A DNA stretch of 64,000 nt from Moesziomyces globuligerus (taxonomy: Eukaryota > Basidiomycota > Ustilaginomycetes > Ustilaginales > Ustilaginaceae), in assembly GCA_030849465.1 (NCBI GenBank), contig JARVLF010000001.1, forward strand, positions 248,001 through 312,000, read 5' to 3'. Below are positions 19,882-29,186 of this stretch, one piece after another. The notes under the pieces were generated by a model, which saw only the letters and a program-made list of their open reading frames with translations, ran no database searches and was not told the DNA's origin. How positions within the stretch are numbered: position 1 is the stretch's first letter; each line of letters starts with the position of its first letter. A program made the translations under genes and the position numbers.

Positions 19882-20313
19882 ATGTCGTTCCTGCGCACCT
19901 CCGCTCCCGTCTTCGCGTCCGTCCGTGTCGCAGCTGCCCGTCGCACGCTCATGACCTCCACCGTAAGCCCCAACCAGCTCTCACCAAATCCCATTTTTTC
20001 ATTCGTAACTGACACTGGCATGGCTCGCTTTGAACGATGACAGGTGAGGCGAACGGACGATCCTCGTGTGCTCGAAAAGGACACCCACTCGGGTGCCTCG
20101 GTCAAGGCCGACAAGCACGGCAAGGACCCCAAGACGCTCCAGAAGGAGACCGCCCAGGCTGCCAACCAGTCCTCCTCCTCCTCTTCGTCCAAGCCTACCG
20201 CGGGCTCCAACCAGGCCCCGACCAACTCGGAGGACGCCGTCCACGGCGAGAAGCACTCCAAGAGCCCGGAACAGCTCCAGAAGGAAACCACCAAGAACAT
20301 CCAGTCCTCTTAG
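19882..20313 (+). CDS. Small mitochondrial-type protein with a duplicated LQKET motif (two exons)
   Basis: I do not recognise a named family. Exon 1 is 19882-19962 and exon 2 is 20044-20313. The 81-nt intron has a GTAAGC donor and a GACAG acceptor and keeps frame, giving 116 residues. The N-terminus (MSFLRTSAPVFASVRVAARR) is Arg/Ser/Ala-rich with no acidic residue, a typical mitochondrial presequence. The mature part is very hydrophilic. A 13-residue motif occurs twice: KHGKDPKTLQKET at 51-63 and KHSKSPEQLQKET at 97-109, separated by a Ser-rich spacer (seven Ser in a row) and an Asn/Ala/Pro-rich stretch. No Trp is present and it should be largely disordered, like small stress proteins. Exon 2 opens with GTGAGG, which itself looks like a donor. 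Convergent with the next gene. Confidence 0.75.
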
Positions 20314-20486
20314 GTACGCCACACCTTCGACTGCTTCCTGCATTCTCTCCCGCGCGTGATGCATCACAGACTCGCAACACACTCCAAAGCAATGAAAGGC
20401 CGAATTCGACCAGATGTCCCAAGCACAGCAGCGAACAGTGCGATCACAGCTACTGAGCAACGAAGCTTGACGCTAGCCCAAAGACT

Positions 20487-22238
20487 TTAAGCCTGATCAC
20501 CGAGGCGTAGAGCGAACGCTCGCGGGTCAGGCTGGCTCCACTGCGCCGTAGGAGCTCCCGTGAGCACGATCGGTCCGCCCAACCCGGTCAATCCACCCAT
20601 CTGCCCGGCCATGCCCGCATCTGGAGCAGGGCATCCTGCTGATGTCCAGCTCGTCTCGTGCGCGTAAGCGGGCGATGTGGACAGCGGAGTGGATGCCTCC
20701 TCCGCCCGACCACGATAGCCTTGATCCACAGAAGGTTGCCAGAAGCCCATCGACGTGCCGGGCATGATCGAGTTCGCTTGAGTGCCGTCGAGCGCACCGA
20801 CATTGGCCCACATCTGCGCTTGCTGGCTCGACATGGGCGACTGCGACGCGCTTACCGATCCAGGCCAGTCTCCGCTCAGGGTCATGGCGCTCACTGCTCC
20901 TGGTGAAGCGAAGGGTAGACCTGAGGGCATATCGAAGGGTCCAGAAGGACTGTGACCATACGATGCCGCCGACCCTGGCGGCATGAACGCGTTCGGCATC
21001 TGCGCAGTCGACCCAGCTGCTTGGGTAACAGGAAAGAGAGCCCCGTTGGCCGCGAAGGTACTGTCCGTAGCGGGATCGAGGGGCGACAGAGGCTGCGAGC
21101 CTGGCTTCGTCGTCGCTAGGCGAGCATGCGAAAGTGAGGTGCTCGGAGAGCTTGGGCGGGTCGGATGGGAGAGTCGGCGCAGCGGTGGACCCATGCCTGC
21201 TGGCAAGCTCTGCGGATGGGTCGGTGGCCATGCTGCAGCCCAATCGCTCCGCACTGGCTGCGTCGCAGAGGTCGGAGAACCCTTGTGCATCTGCCCTGCA
21301 CTATTGACAGGGGCATAGGAGCTGCCCTCGAACGCAGTAGCACCAGGCGGGGCGACCGGTCCTTGGCTCGGCCTCGGTCCCGCACTGAGAACGCTTGGTA
21401 GCGATGCAGGCGCCTTCGGCGGCTGCAAGCCATGCAGCTTGGCTAGGTGCATCTGAGCTTGGTTCTGTGCATTCTGCAGACGTTGTACGCGCTTTTGAAG
21501 CGCGTGCTTCTCGGCAGGGGTAAGGGCCTCGATCGACTTGCCTGAAAAGCTCATCATATTCATGCATGACTGGATGAGCGAGCTGCTGGCAGGCCTATTC
21601 AACCCGATTTGTTGACTCGCCTCCAGGTCCCGAGGAGACAGTGCTGAGGTCATTCCCTTATGCTGCGATAGTCCGGGCGTCGACTGGCTCGGACTTTGGC
21701 TCCGGCTATGAACAGAGGCAGCGGTGCTCGACTGCTCGGTTGATCTTCCGTCTTCTGCCAGCCCACTCTGCGGTGACTGCCAAGGTGAGAAGAGTGGAGG
21801 CGCATCGCAGTTTTCCGCCTTGTCCGGGAGAAGTTGAGCTGAGCTTCCGGCTGCAGCGGTGGATGGCGGCATCCAGGGGATGTCTGCTCCTGTCGCCTGG
21901 TGAACAGACGGAGCGTAGGTTGCAGCATTTGCGAGAGGCACTGGGACGCGACCCTGTTCAGGTCTACCAAGGACGGACGCATCCGGCTGCATCGCCATCT
22001 TGGCAGCGAGGATCTCCCAGAGGACGAGCCACCACTCGAAAAGCAGGCCTTGGGGAGCATCGATTGGCGCCTTCAGATCGGGTGCAAGACCAGCCTCCAT
22101 GCCCATGGCGAGCGCCGCTTGTGCGTATCCTCGCTTACGGAGGTAGTCGCACAGGTAGACATGGAACATCTGGTCCCCTTCCCAGTAGCGCTTTGGCGGA
22201 GTGGATTGAGAGTTTGCCATGACTCCGTTCGTATACAT
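20487..22238 (-). CDS. LUFS/LisH-domain transcriptional regulator, Flo8/SomA/SSBP-like
   Basis: A 583-residue intronless nuclear regulator. Residues about 18-82 match the LUFS domain of LUG, Flo8 and SSBP proteins: RYWEGDQMFHVYLCDYLRKRGY is the LisH part and LLFEWWLVLWEIL the conserved tail. A short coiled segment near 235-270 (KHALQKRVQRLQNAQNQAQMHL) may mediate dimers. The rest is Ser/Pro/Gln/Ala-rich with no DNA-binding fold I can see. In other fungi Flo8-type proteins act downstream of cAMP-PKA on filamentation and adhesion (family knowledge); that role here is inference. A second in-frame ATG at 22220 (MANSQSTPPK) could be the true start. More than 2 kb of noncoding DNA lies upstream, as is usual for fungal morphogenesis regulators. 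Confidence 0.85.
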   Translation of the reverse strand: MYTNGVMANSQSTPPKRYWEGDQMFHVYLCDYLRKRGYAQAALAMGMEAGLAPDLKAPIDAPQGLLFEWWLVLWEILAAKMAMQPDASVLGRPEQGRVPVPLANAATYAPSVHQATGADIPWMPPSTAAAGSSAQLLPDKAENCDAPPLFSPWQSPQSGLAEDGRSTEQSSTAASVHSRSQSPSQSTPGLSQHKGMTSALSPRDLEASQQIGLNRPASSSLIQSCMNMMSFSGKSIEALTPAEKHALQKRVQRLQNAQNQAQMHLAKLHGLQPPKAPASLPSVLSAGPRPSQGPVAPPGATAFEGSSYAPVNSAGQMHKGSPTSATQPVRSDWAAAWPPTHPQSLPAGMGPPLRRLSHPTRPSSPSTSLSHARLATTKPGSQPLSPLDPATDSTFAANGALFPVTQAAGSTAQMPNAFMPPGSAASYGHSPSGPFDMPSGLPFASPGAVSAMTLSGDWPGSVSASQSPMSSQQAQMWANVGALDGTQANSIMPGTSMGFWQPSVDQGYRGRAEEASTPLSTSPAYAHETSWTSAGCPAPDAGMAGQMGGLTGLGGPIVLTGAPTAQWSQPDPRAFALRLGDQA

Positions 22239-22379
22239 TGATCGGTAGAGAAGGGTTCGATCTGAGGCGGGTCGCGTAGGGCTTCCCGACTGTCCAGAGG
22301 CCGGAAGCTTTGTGACAGACGCCTGTCTTCAAGCGAAGAGGATCGAGCGAGGCCGCAACATCCGGTGCAGACAAGCGGC

Positions 22380-22396
22380 GGGGGGGGGGGGGGGGG
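22380..22396. repeat. G17 homopolymer
   Basis: Seventeen consecutive G on the plus strand, about 140 bp upstream of the Flo8-like start codon. It reads as C17 in the transcript direction. Length is likely to be polymorphic and is prone to sequencing error. Confidence 0.85.
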
Positions 22397-22760
22397 ATCC
22401 GGGATGTCTTGGTGTTGCAGGCACTAGGCTGCCTCGCGGAAGGGAACGCTGTGCTCAGCTTCGGGATGGAGCTCAAGGGTTCGACCTGCCTACGGCAGAT
22501 GAGAGCTTGAGGCGAGGTGATATGGAAGCGATCCGACCGACTGTTGGGAGACTGGTGCGACTTCGATGTGTTTGCCTGGGCTGTCGGGCCAGTGAAGCTT
22601 GTGTGCTCAAGGAGGTTGCTTCGCCATGCGATTGGCTGTCACGGAAGCGGACGATGCAACGGAAGCATTGTCAAAGACGATATGGTGAGAAGCAAAGAAG
22701 GGTTCCGTGGCGCGGTGGACGGACTGAATCTGCTTCGGAGGAGCGACACAAGCCAGGCTC

Positions 22761-22790
22761 GAGGCGCAGCATCACGAGGTGCAGCATCAC
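22761..22790. repeat. 15-bp tandem duplication
   Basis: Two adjacent copies of GAGGYGCAGCATCAC that differ at one base. Noncoding, probably a replication duplication. Confidence 0.7.
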
Positions 22791-24459
22791 GAGGCGGAGA
22801 AGGAGCAGCTTTAGCAAACCGCAGCAGGATCAGGGTTGCGGCCCGCCGAGCCAGGGCCAGGGGAGGATGCCCGACAGCTGCAAGAATGCAGGTGTGTCTG
22901 CACGAACCGCATCCACCTGCAGCTGTGCGCAGCAGTCGGCAGGAATCCGCAGCAGGGACGACGGGCCGAGCGGCTAAGTTACGGATGTTCCTAGGCGGAA
23001 GAGGGCATGGCTTCCACGCATGAGCCTCGGCTGATGCCACGCGCACCCATATCCGACGGCGCGAGCTGCTCTGCCCGGGGAGCGCGGAAAGATCCATTGG
23101 CACTCGAGACGAGAGAAAGCGAGGGCGGAAGCTTCTAGACCTCGGCAGATCACGCGTAACTCAGCAGCATGCGCTAGGCGAGGCGAGACAGGCCGACTCG
23201 AGTCGAGTAGAGCGAACCGGGCGAGGTACGGTCAGTCGGCCTACGGTACAGAAACAGTCCTGTAGCATGTGGGAGTGTGGGCTGCACTCGTGCAGCGAGG
23301 CGTGGCATAGAAATTGTGCCGGCCCGAAGCTTCAAACCTTGAATCGAGCATCAAACATCAAAGCCACTCGTGACTGTATTTTAAACTCGGTTCAAGTCCA
23401 CTTCCGAAATCTCTCTCGGTAATGTCGGCCGCCTCGCGCTTGAAATTGGGTCCTCTAGAACCACCCGAAACCGCCGTCCCGGAGCCCGACGGTGGCGCGC
23501 GTTGCAGCCGCAAGCTTGCCGAGCCAGCAACATTGGACGTCGAATGCCCGATTCGGCCTTTCACCTGATGAAGCGGGATCGTGAGTTGGCGCAAAGGAGC
23601 AAAGAAAGCAGCGCTTTGGCGAGGCTTGCCAAGCCGAGGCGGCTGCGGCTAGAACCTCTGGGCGTTTTGCATCAAGTTCCGATTGCGCCAGCCAGGCGAG
23701 CAGGCTTGCCAACCGCATTCAAATCGGGCTCTCGAGCCCCACGGCCGCATCTGTGCGTTTGAGCCACCGAAGCACCGAACCAGTGGCTGCGGGCGTGGGT
23801 GAGTGGGCCGGCTCAGCTTCGGTGTGGCGAAGCTCCGAGTCCCGCCTCTGAAAAGTCTTAGCGCGCGACGGCTGTCAGTTTGGAGACCACGTTGCCCCCA
23901 CGCGGCCCCACTTGCGGCACACACCCACGGCAGCGCTTGCTGGGAAAAGGTGCCGTGCCACTACGAGCTCGGGTCCCCGCGCCGCTTGGATGATCCTGCC
24001 TGCGTCTTGTTCTCCCGGCTTGGTCTCGACCCTTCCTGTCCTCATTTGGCTGCCCACCTGTGCCGCCTAGCAACACTTGGCCGCCCGGCACCCTTTGCTC
24101 GCCGCCTCACCAGTCCAACCTCTTGAATCGTGGGCGGGCCGTCCACCGCGAACAGCGTAGAACACAGCATAGCATCGTTCTCCCGCTTCTGTATCATGCA
24201 TGCGCAACGTCTCCCTGCGCAGTTGCATGCTTCTCTCTCACTTTCCCGCGGGACCAGCCGGCCTCGACGCGAGTCCAGGCCGCCCCGACCACCAATTACC
24301 CAACCCACGTCCCGCTTCTGCAAAACTGCACCTTCGCTTCTTCCCTTGCCGCAGCTGCGCCAAGTATCTCAAAACGCAATCACGACGTCAGTATCGACCG
24401 GTCACACGACATCGTTGCAGCGAAAGTGAACTTGATCATCGGCCGAGTGCGACTGAGCT

Positions 24460-27400
24460 CTACTGCATCTCGAGCAGCCGGTCGATGGCGGTCTCGACGT
24501 TGTTCTCGCATCCCTGCAACACCATCTGGATCACGCCGTCGTCCATGGTGGGGAAGATGGACTTGAGCGTCTCCATGCTCGCCGAATTCTGAGCTGCTTC
24601 GTCGGCCTGGATCGACTCGAGCCGGCTCTGGTCCATGAGCGAGCGCTGGATCGCCTGTTCCGTCGCCGCGTTCTCCATGGCCACTTCCTCGCGCCGGCCG
24701 GGCTGCAGTCGACCCGCCTCCACGCCTCCATCTCGCGCGCGACGCGAAGGTGTCGACGCCAGTTCGCCCTGGCGCGAGAAGCCCGGTCCAAAGTCTTGCT
24801 GCATCTGCATTCGACGACGCATGGATTCGGCCGCCGCGGCGTTCGGCGCTCCCCTGCCCCCATCACGCTCGTCAACGCGTCCCTCGTCATCCTCAGAGTC
24901 GTAGTAGTCCGCCTCCTGCCGACCGGTTCCCGAACGCGCCGAAGCGGCCATCAGGTTGCGTCGACCTGCCGACTCGTCGTCGAACATGGCCTCGTCCATC
25001 GAGTAGTTTCGCTGCGGCATGTTGGGGCGCACGAGTCGTGGCGGTGCATTCGGCGCTCCTCCGCCACCGGCTGCATAGGGATGGAAGCCGTCCTGCGTGA
25101 GGTCGCCCGTCGAAGGCGTCTGAGGCTCGTCATCCATCAGCGCTGTCGACCGACGTCCGGTCTGCTGACCAGGGTAGCCGGCCGAGCGTGCGCGCCCCTG
25201 GGCTCCACTGTCTGAAGTCTCGAGCGAGCCGAACAGCCCGCCGAACAGCTTGGATCGCGAAGTCGATTGCGTCATGCCGCTCGAGCCCGGACCGGAGCCT
25301 GGCGCGGGTGAGTTGTGCCTTTCGGTGGATGCGCCGCTTTCGTTGTTGCTGCTGCTGGGCGTACGGATGCCCTCGATCCCCTCGTTGATCAGCCTTCCGA
25401 GCGCGCCCATGGGCCGACTGAGACCCGTGCGTGCGGCTTCGCCGGTTCGCAAGAAGAATGCACGCGTGTCGTCGGCGAGCGAAGCAGCCATGGGCGTGAA
25501 CGGAAGCGCCTTTGCGGCCTCCTCGCCCGGTCCCGAGGGTGCCGATACGCTGACCCCGCTGACGCTGCGTTGATGCTCGACGTTGCCGAACCCGGGCTGC
25601 AAGCCTCTCGGCGGTGGAGTCGACGGTTGAGCGGGCAAAGCTGCACTGCCCGCTACTGCCGCCACGGATGGCTCGGGCTCCGGCAGGGAAGAGACGGCTT
25701 CTTCGACGCGTTTCTCGAACTCCTGCTGCGTGATGTTGCTCAACGACGTGTAGTCCATGGTTTCGATGAACGCGACAGCTCCCATCAGGCTCGAGAGATA
25801 GTAGCCCGATTCGCTCGAGAGTCGGTCCGGATTGCGGAAGCGACTGATGTACTCGACGTTCGAGATGAGGTGCTCCGGATTCGCCTTGAGCACCACAAAG
25901 ATGAGCACGGGAATGAACGTGTCGGCGTTCTCTTCCGTAGACAAGTGGCGGATCATGCCAAAGATGACCTTACAGCAGTTGAGGATGCAGATGAGCTTGT
26001 CCCGAGGTGCTTTGTAGTGGTTGATCTTGAGGAGCTCCTGGATGGAGAACTCGACAAAGCCACGGGAATGATCGCCGACCGGCACGTCGAGATGTTCCTC
26101 CTTGAGCCAGCCGAACAGCGCGATGCGCTGCCTGAGCACGCGGTCGCGCTCGAGGTCGTCGGTCTGCACCGCCCATCGGCCTTCCTTCTGCACCGCAGGC
26201 GTAAAGGTGTACGGATAGAGGCGATTCATCACGAGCTTCTCCATGGCCTCCTTGGCATTGTCAAAGTCGGCGTCGCCCAAGTTCCTCCACACATCGCATT
26301 CGCGCATGCGCGCAGCGATGAAGTCGAGAAAGTCGAAGATGAGCTTGATCTGGTCCTGAGTGCGGTATGGCTTCTTGGAAAATCCCTTGATGAAGCTGCG
26401 GACGTATTCGGCCACTGGCTGGGCGCTGCGATGCTTCATCTGCTCGAGGAAGCGGTTGAAGTCGAATGGCAGCTCCTCGCTTGCCTGAGTCGCAGGAGGT
26501 GGACCTTTGCCAATCTTGATCCCACTGCGGGAGGCATTGCTGTCTTGACTTTGAGCTTTCTCGAGATCAGCATCGGCGGGACGGCTAGTACCTGAGGTGC
26601 TGGCTGAGGCCTGGATTGGCTCCGGAGCCGCTCTTACTGTGGTGACCTCTCCATCGGTAGGATTGTCGTGAGCGGACTTTTCTGTGACGACAAGCTCGGT
26701 CGGAGTGGCGACACGTTTCGGTGTGTCCGTCGACGAGCGCAGCGCTGGCGAGTCGCGCCCAAACGCATGTGCAACGGCTGCGACACTTTCGGGGTCAGCC
26801 AGTGCCTCCCGCTCCGATCGCACCGTCTTGGAACCCGCTGGCGTCGAGGGGGAGGCTGCTTGCGTGCGGCTCTGCTCTGCTGCGATCCCTGCTGCATCCT
26901 TCGAAGATGCACGCTCGTCTTTTCTCGGAGGCGTCGGGGGCGGCGTGTCCGAATCGGTATGCGAAGTAGCTTCCTCGTGCAAATCCTCCGTCGGTTCGGT
27001 TGCAGTCGCAGTCGCTGTCGGTTTCGCTTGCTCCACGAGAGCCGTCGTTTCAGGCACGGCCGAGGATGACAGCACATCTGTATGTGGATGTCCTTGCACC
27101 TTTTCAGCGTGTGGATCCGCGGAGAGTTCCACTTTCGGTGTACTGTCTGTATCGTGAAGTTTGTCGCCTGTGCTGCCCGCGATGGCGGCGGTGGACGCTT
27201 CATCACCAGCACCAGAGTCGGGTCGCTCGGGCTCGGCCTCATCCTCGACCTTGTCTCCCTGATCGTCGCCACTGTCGGCATGTCCCGATGCCTCCGGACC
27301 AGACTGCAGCGCTGGGCCCGAGGAAGCTGTGCTGTGCGGCTCGGCATCTGCTTCGGAGCTTCCGACGATCGCGTCTGGCCGATCGACCGCCAGCTTATCT

Positions 27401-27615
27401 ATCCCATCAGCGAGGACATCTTCTGACGACGTCAAGGTGTCGTTATCTTCCTCGATCGGTTGTGTTGCGGCGACCGGTTCATTCTTGGATGAGCTCGATA
27501 CGTTTGATGTCTCAGCGTTATCTAGCGGGGCGCTCTCGGTCTTGGTGTCGACCGATTCGCTCGAAGCGGACAGATTCGCATCCGCAGATGCAGAGGGTCC
27601 GGCTGCAGAGGCCAT
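24460..27615 (-). CDS. VPS9: Vps9: Rab5-family guanine nucleotide exchange factor
   Basis: Activates the Rab5/Vps21 GTPase on early endosomes and links it to ubiquitinated cargo. The 1051-residue intronless protein has three parts. Residues 1-385 are disordered, rich in Ser, Ala, Glu and Asp. The helical bundle and VPS9 catalytic domain cover about 386-625 (FDFNRFLEQM, NRLYPYTFTPAV, PRDKLICILNCCKVIF, ADTFIPVLIFVVLKANPEHL). A long Gly/Ser/Pro linker follows, and the C-terminal CUE ubiquitin-binding domain is at about 1008-1051 (METLKSIFPTMDDGVIQ and AIDRLLEMQ). Yeast Vps9 is 451 residues, so most of the extra length is unstructured. The ATG at 27615 opens the frame; a later start within the disordered region cannot be excluded. 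Confidence 0.96.
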   Translation of the reverse strand: MASAAGPSASADANLSASSESVDTKTESAPLDNAETSNVSSSSKNEPVAATQPIEEDNDTLTSSEDVLADGIDKLAVDRPDAIVGSSEADAEPHSTASSGPALQSGPEASGHADSGDDQGDKVEDEAEPERPDSGAGDEASTAAIAGSTGDKLHDTDSTPKVELSADPHAEKVQGHPHTDVLSSSAVPETTALVEQAKPTATATATEPTEDLHEEATSHTDSDTPPPTPPRKDERASSKDAAGIAAEQSRTQAASPSTPAGSKTVRSEREALADPESVAAVAHAFGRDSPALRSSTDTPKRVATPTELVVTEKSAHDNPTDGEVTTVRAAPEPIQASASTSGTSRPADADLEKAQSQDSNASRSGIKIGKGPPPATQASEELPFDFNRFLEQMKHRSAQPVAEYVRSFIKGFSKKPYRTQDQIKLIFDFLDFIAARMRECDVWRNLGDADFDNAKEAMEKLVMNRLYPYTFTPAVQKEGRWAVQTDDLERDRVLRQRIALFGWLKEEHLDVPVGDHSRGFVEFSIQELLKINHYKAPRDKLICILNCCKVIFGMIRHLSTEENADTFIPVLIFVVLKANPEHLISNVEYISRFRNPDRLSSESGYYLSSLMGAVAFIETMDYTSLSNITQQEFEKRVEEAVSSLPEPEPSVAAVAGSAALPAQPSTPPPRGLQPGFGNVEHQRSVSGVSVSAPSGPGEEAAKALPFTPMAASLADDTRAFFLRTGEAARTGLSRPMGALGRLINEGIEGIRTPSSSNNESGASTERHNSPAPGSGPGSSGMTQSTSRSKLFGGLFGSLETSDSGAQGRARSAGYPGQQTGRRSTALMDDEPQTPSTGDLTQDGFHPYAAGGGGAPNAPPRLVRPNMPQRNYSMDEAMFDDESAGRRNLMAASARSGTGRQEADYYDSEDDEGRVDERDGGRGAPNAAAAESMRRRMQMQQDFGPGFSRQGELASTPSRRARDGGVEAGRLQPGRREEVAMENAATEQAIQRSLMDQSRLESIQADEAAQNSASMETLKSIFPTMDDGVIQMVLQGCENNVETAIDRLLEMQ

Positions 27616-28246
27616 TACGATCTCCGAGATGCGCTGGGTGGGTGATGGCCAGACGAGCAGCGCTGTCGTAAGCGGTCAAAGGTCAAGGTGGACGGCCGTT
27701 CGGAAGTCGTCGACGAACCTCACCGGCTCGAGTACAGCAGTCTGAGACAAAGCGATCTGCCGAGCCGCTCCTGCATCGGTCACAGGCGAATGAGTGTTGG
27801 TTGGTTGGCCTCTGCCTGCCGAGCCACACGCGCGCGCACAGCCCAAAAGACGTGCAGCAGAAGCACCCGTGCACGCGTTTGAAAATCGCACCAGCACACT
27901 CCTGACCTCTCGCAGTCGCGGCTTCGCACAGGGCACCAGCTGGCTCTGCAGACCCAATTCCATCGAATCATCCCATCATCACCTTCCGATGGTCACGACA
28001 ATACTCTGCGCAGCGCAGCTGGTCTGTCCATAATGTCAAGCTGCCCCGAAGTCTCCCAAGCATGGTTTGCTATGTGCTCTATTCGGCTCAGTTATGACTG
28101 TGAATACAACGTGTCCCGTGAATAAGCTGGCGGCGGCATCCTCACCACTTTCTCTGCTTCCACTTCCGAGTACATCGCAGCCTCACAGTCATCTTCGGAA
28201 GTGAAGAAGGGGTGTGTTGCAAGGTCATGGCCTGTCAATGCTCGAT
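27616..28246. other. Intergenic: VPS9 promoter and copper transporter 3' flank
   Basis: About 630 bp, no supported gene. It should carry the VPS9 promoter (right of 27615) and the terminator of the transporter gene. No strong core element or repeat was seen. Confidence 0.55.
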
Positions 28247-29186
28247 CTATACGCAGCAGGCACCCGAGCCGTAGCCGTGTTGCGGTAGGGTGACAATCTG
28301 CTGCTTAGCATGGCTGATGTCGTCCGAGCCGCTGGAAACGCTCGCAGAGTCCTTGCCTGCTCCGGTCTGGCAGCAAGATGCTCCTGCAGCCTCTGTCTGG
28401 GCAGCGACAATCCCGCTGTCCGACGGGAGCCCGAGCGTGTCGATGTCCACCATATGCGACGAGCCGAGCGTATCCCAGGTCGAGAAAAAGTGACCAAAGA
28501 TGCCGCCGAGTACAATGGCGATGATGATGTAGCCGTTGAACGTCATCGCGATCAACATGACCAGATACTGTATGTGCGAATCGATGTACGGGATGATCAG
28601 CATTCGTATTCAAAAGCAGCTGCGGAAGGTTTGGAAGCGCGGATCGTCAGCGGATACTTACAGCGCCAGTGAACTGCACACCGTACAAGAGCGAGCGGAG
28701 CAGCTGCTGCCACATCTGAGGACGGAAGCGCATCGAGTCGAGTGCCGCTTGGCGGCAGCCCGACCTTTCCTGCGGAATGCCAAAGAAGATCGTGTCGAGA
28801 TGTTCCAGCCTCTGCCTCAACGTCGATCGGTCCTGCGATGGATCTGCGTCTGCGAGACGAGATGCCATCTCCGTCTTGAGTTGCTGCGTGCGGCGTCGCG
28901 CCTCTTGCCTCTGGACCATGGCGCGCTCCAGGATCCATCGATCAAATTCGCGACTCCATCTCCGCACCGTCTCGATGAGGAAGACCATCATAAAGACGCC
29001 GATGCAGGTGCCGGCAAACTGCGCCTCTGTCCTGATGTGCCACGACGAGGTGAGCACGCAGGTGTTGATGGTCTGCCAGTTGCCAAGCATGCTCATGGAG
29101 CATGCGTCGGAGGCCATTCCGCCCATGCCGCCCATGCCTGACATGCCGGACATGCCGGACATGCTCGAGTGGTCGTGAGAGGTCAT
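28247..29186 (-). CDS. Ctr-family high-affinity copper transporter (two exons)
   Basis: Imports Cu(I) as a trimer at the plasma or vacuolar membrane. Exons are 29186-28662 and 28567-28247. The 94-nt intron has a GTAAGT donor and an ACATACAG acceptor, keeps frame and gives 281 residues. The outer N-terminus has His and a run of MSGM/MGGM Mets motifs (residues 1-35) that would collect Cu(I). TM1 is at about 57-75. A charged cytosolic loop of about 90 residues follows (Arg/Gln/Glu-rich). TM2 holds the family MxxxM selectivity pair, Met179 and Met183, in VMLIAMTFNGY. TM3 holds the packing motif GxxxG, Gly196 and Gly200. The tail contains two Cys-Cys pairs, the second at the extreme C-terminus (GACCV), a usual copper-handover site. 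A good TATA box lies 60 nt upstream. The exon join restores TM2 exactly, which supports the splice model. Confidence 0.95.

Larger units (their letters stand above)
22239..24459. other. Long intergenic region upstream of the Flo8-like gene
   Basis: 2.2 kb with no supported gene. It contains a G17 homopolymer (22380-22396) and a 15-bp tandem duplication (22761-22790). A 221-codon plus-strand frame starting in the poly-G area has random composition and is not called. The region probably holds the long promoter and leader of the Flo8-like regulator and, at its right end, the VPS9 3' UTR. Confidence 0.55.

Noticed and set aside
23390..23400. GGTTCAAGTCC, a perfect match to the tRNA B-box consensus
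   Set aside because: The flanking bases do not form a T-stem, and no A-box or acceptor stem is found upstream. Not a tRNA gene.
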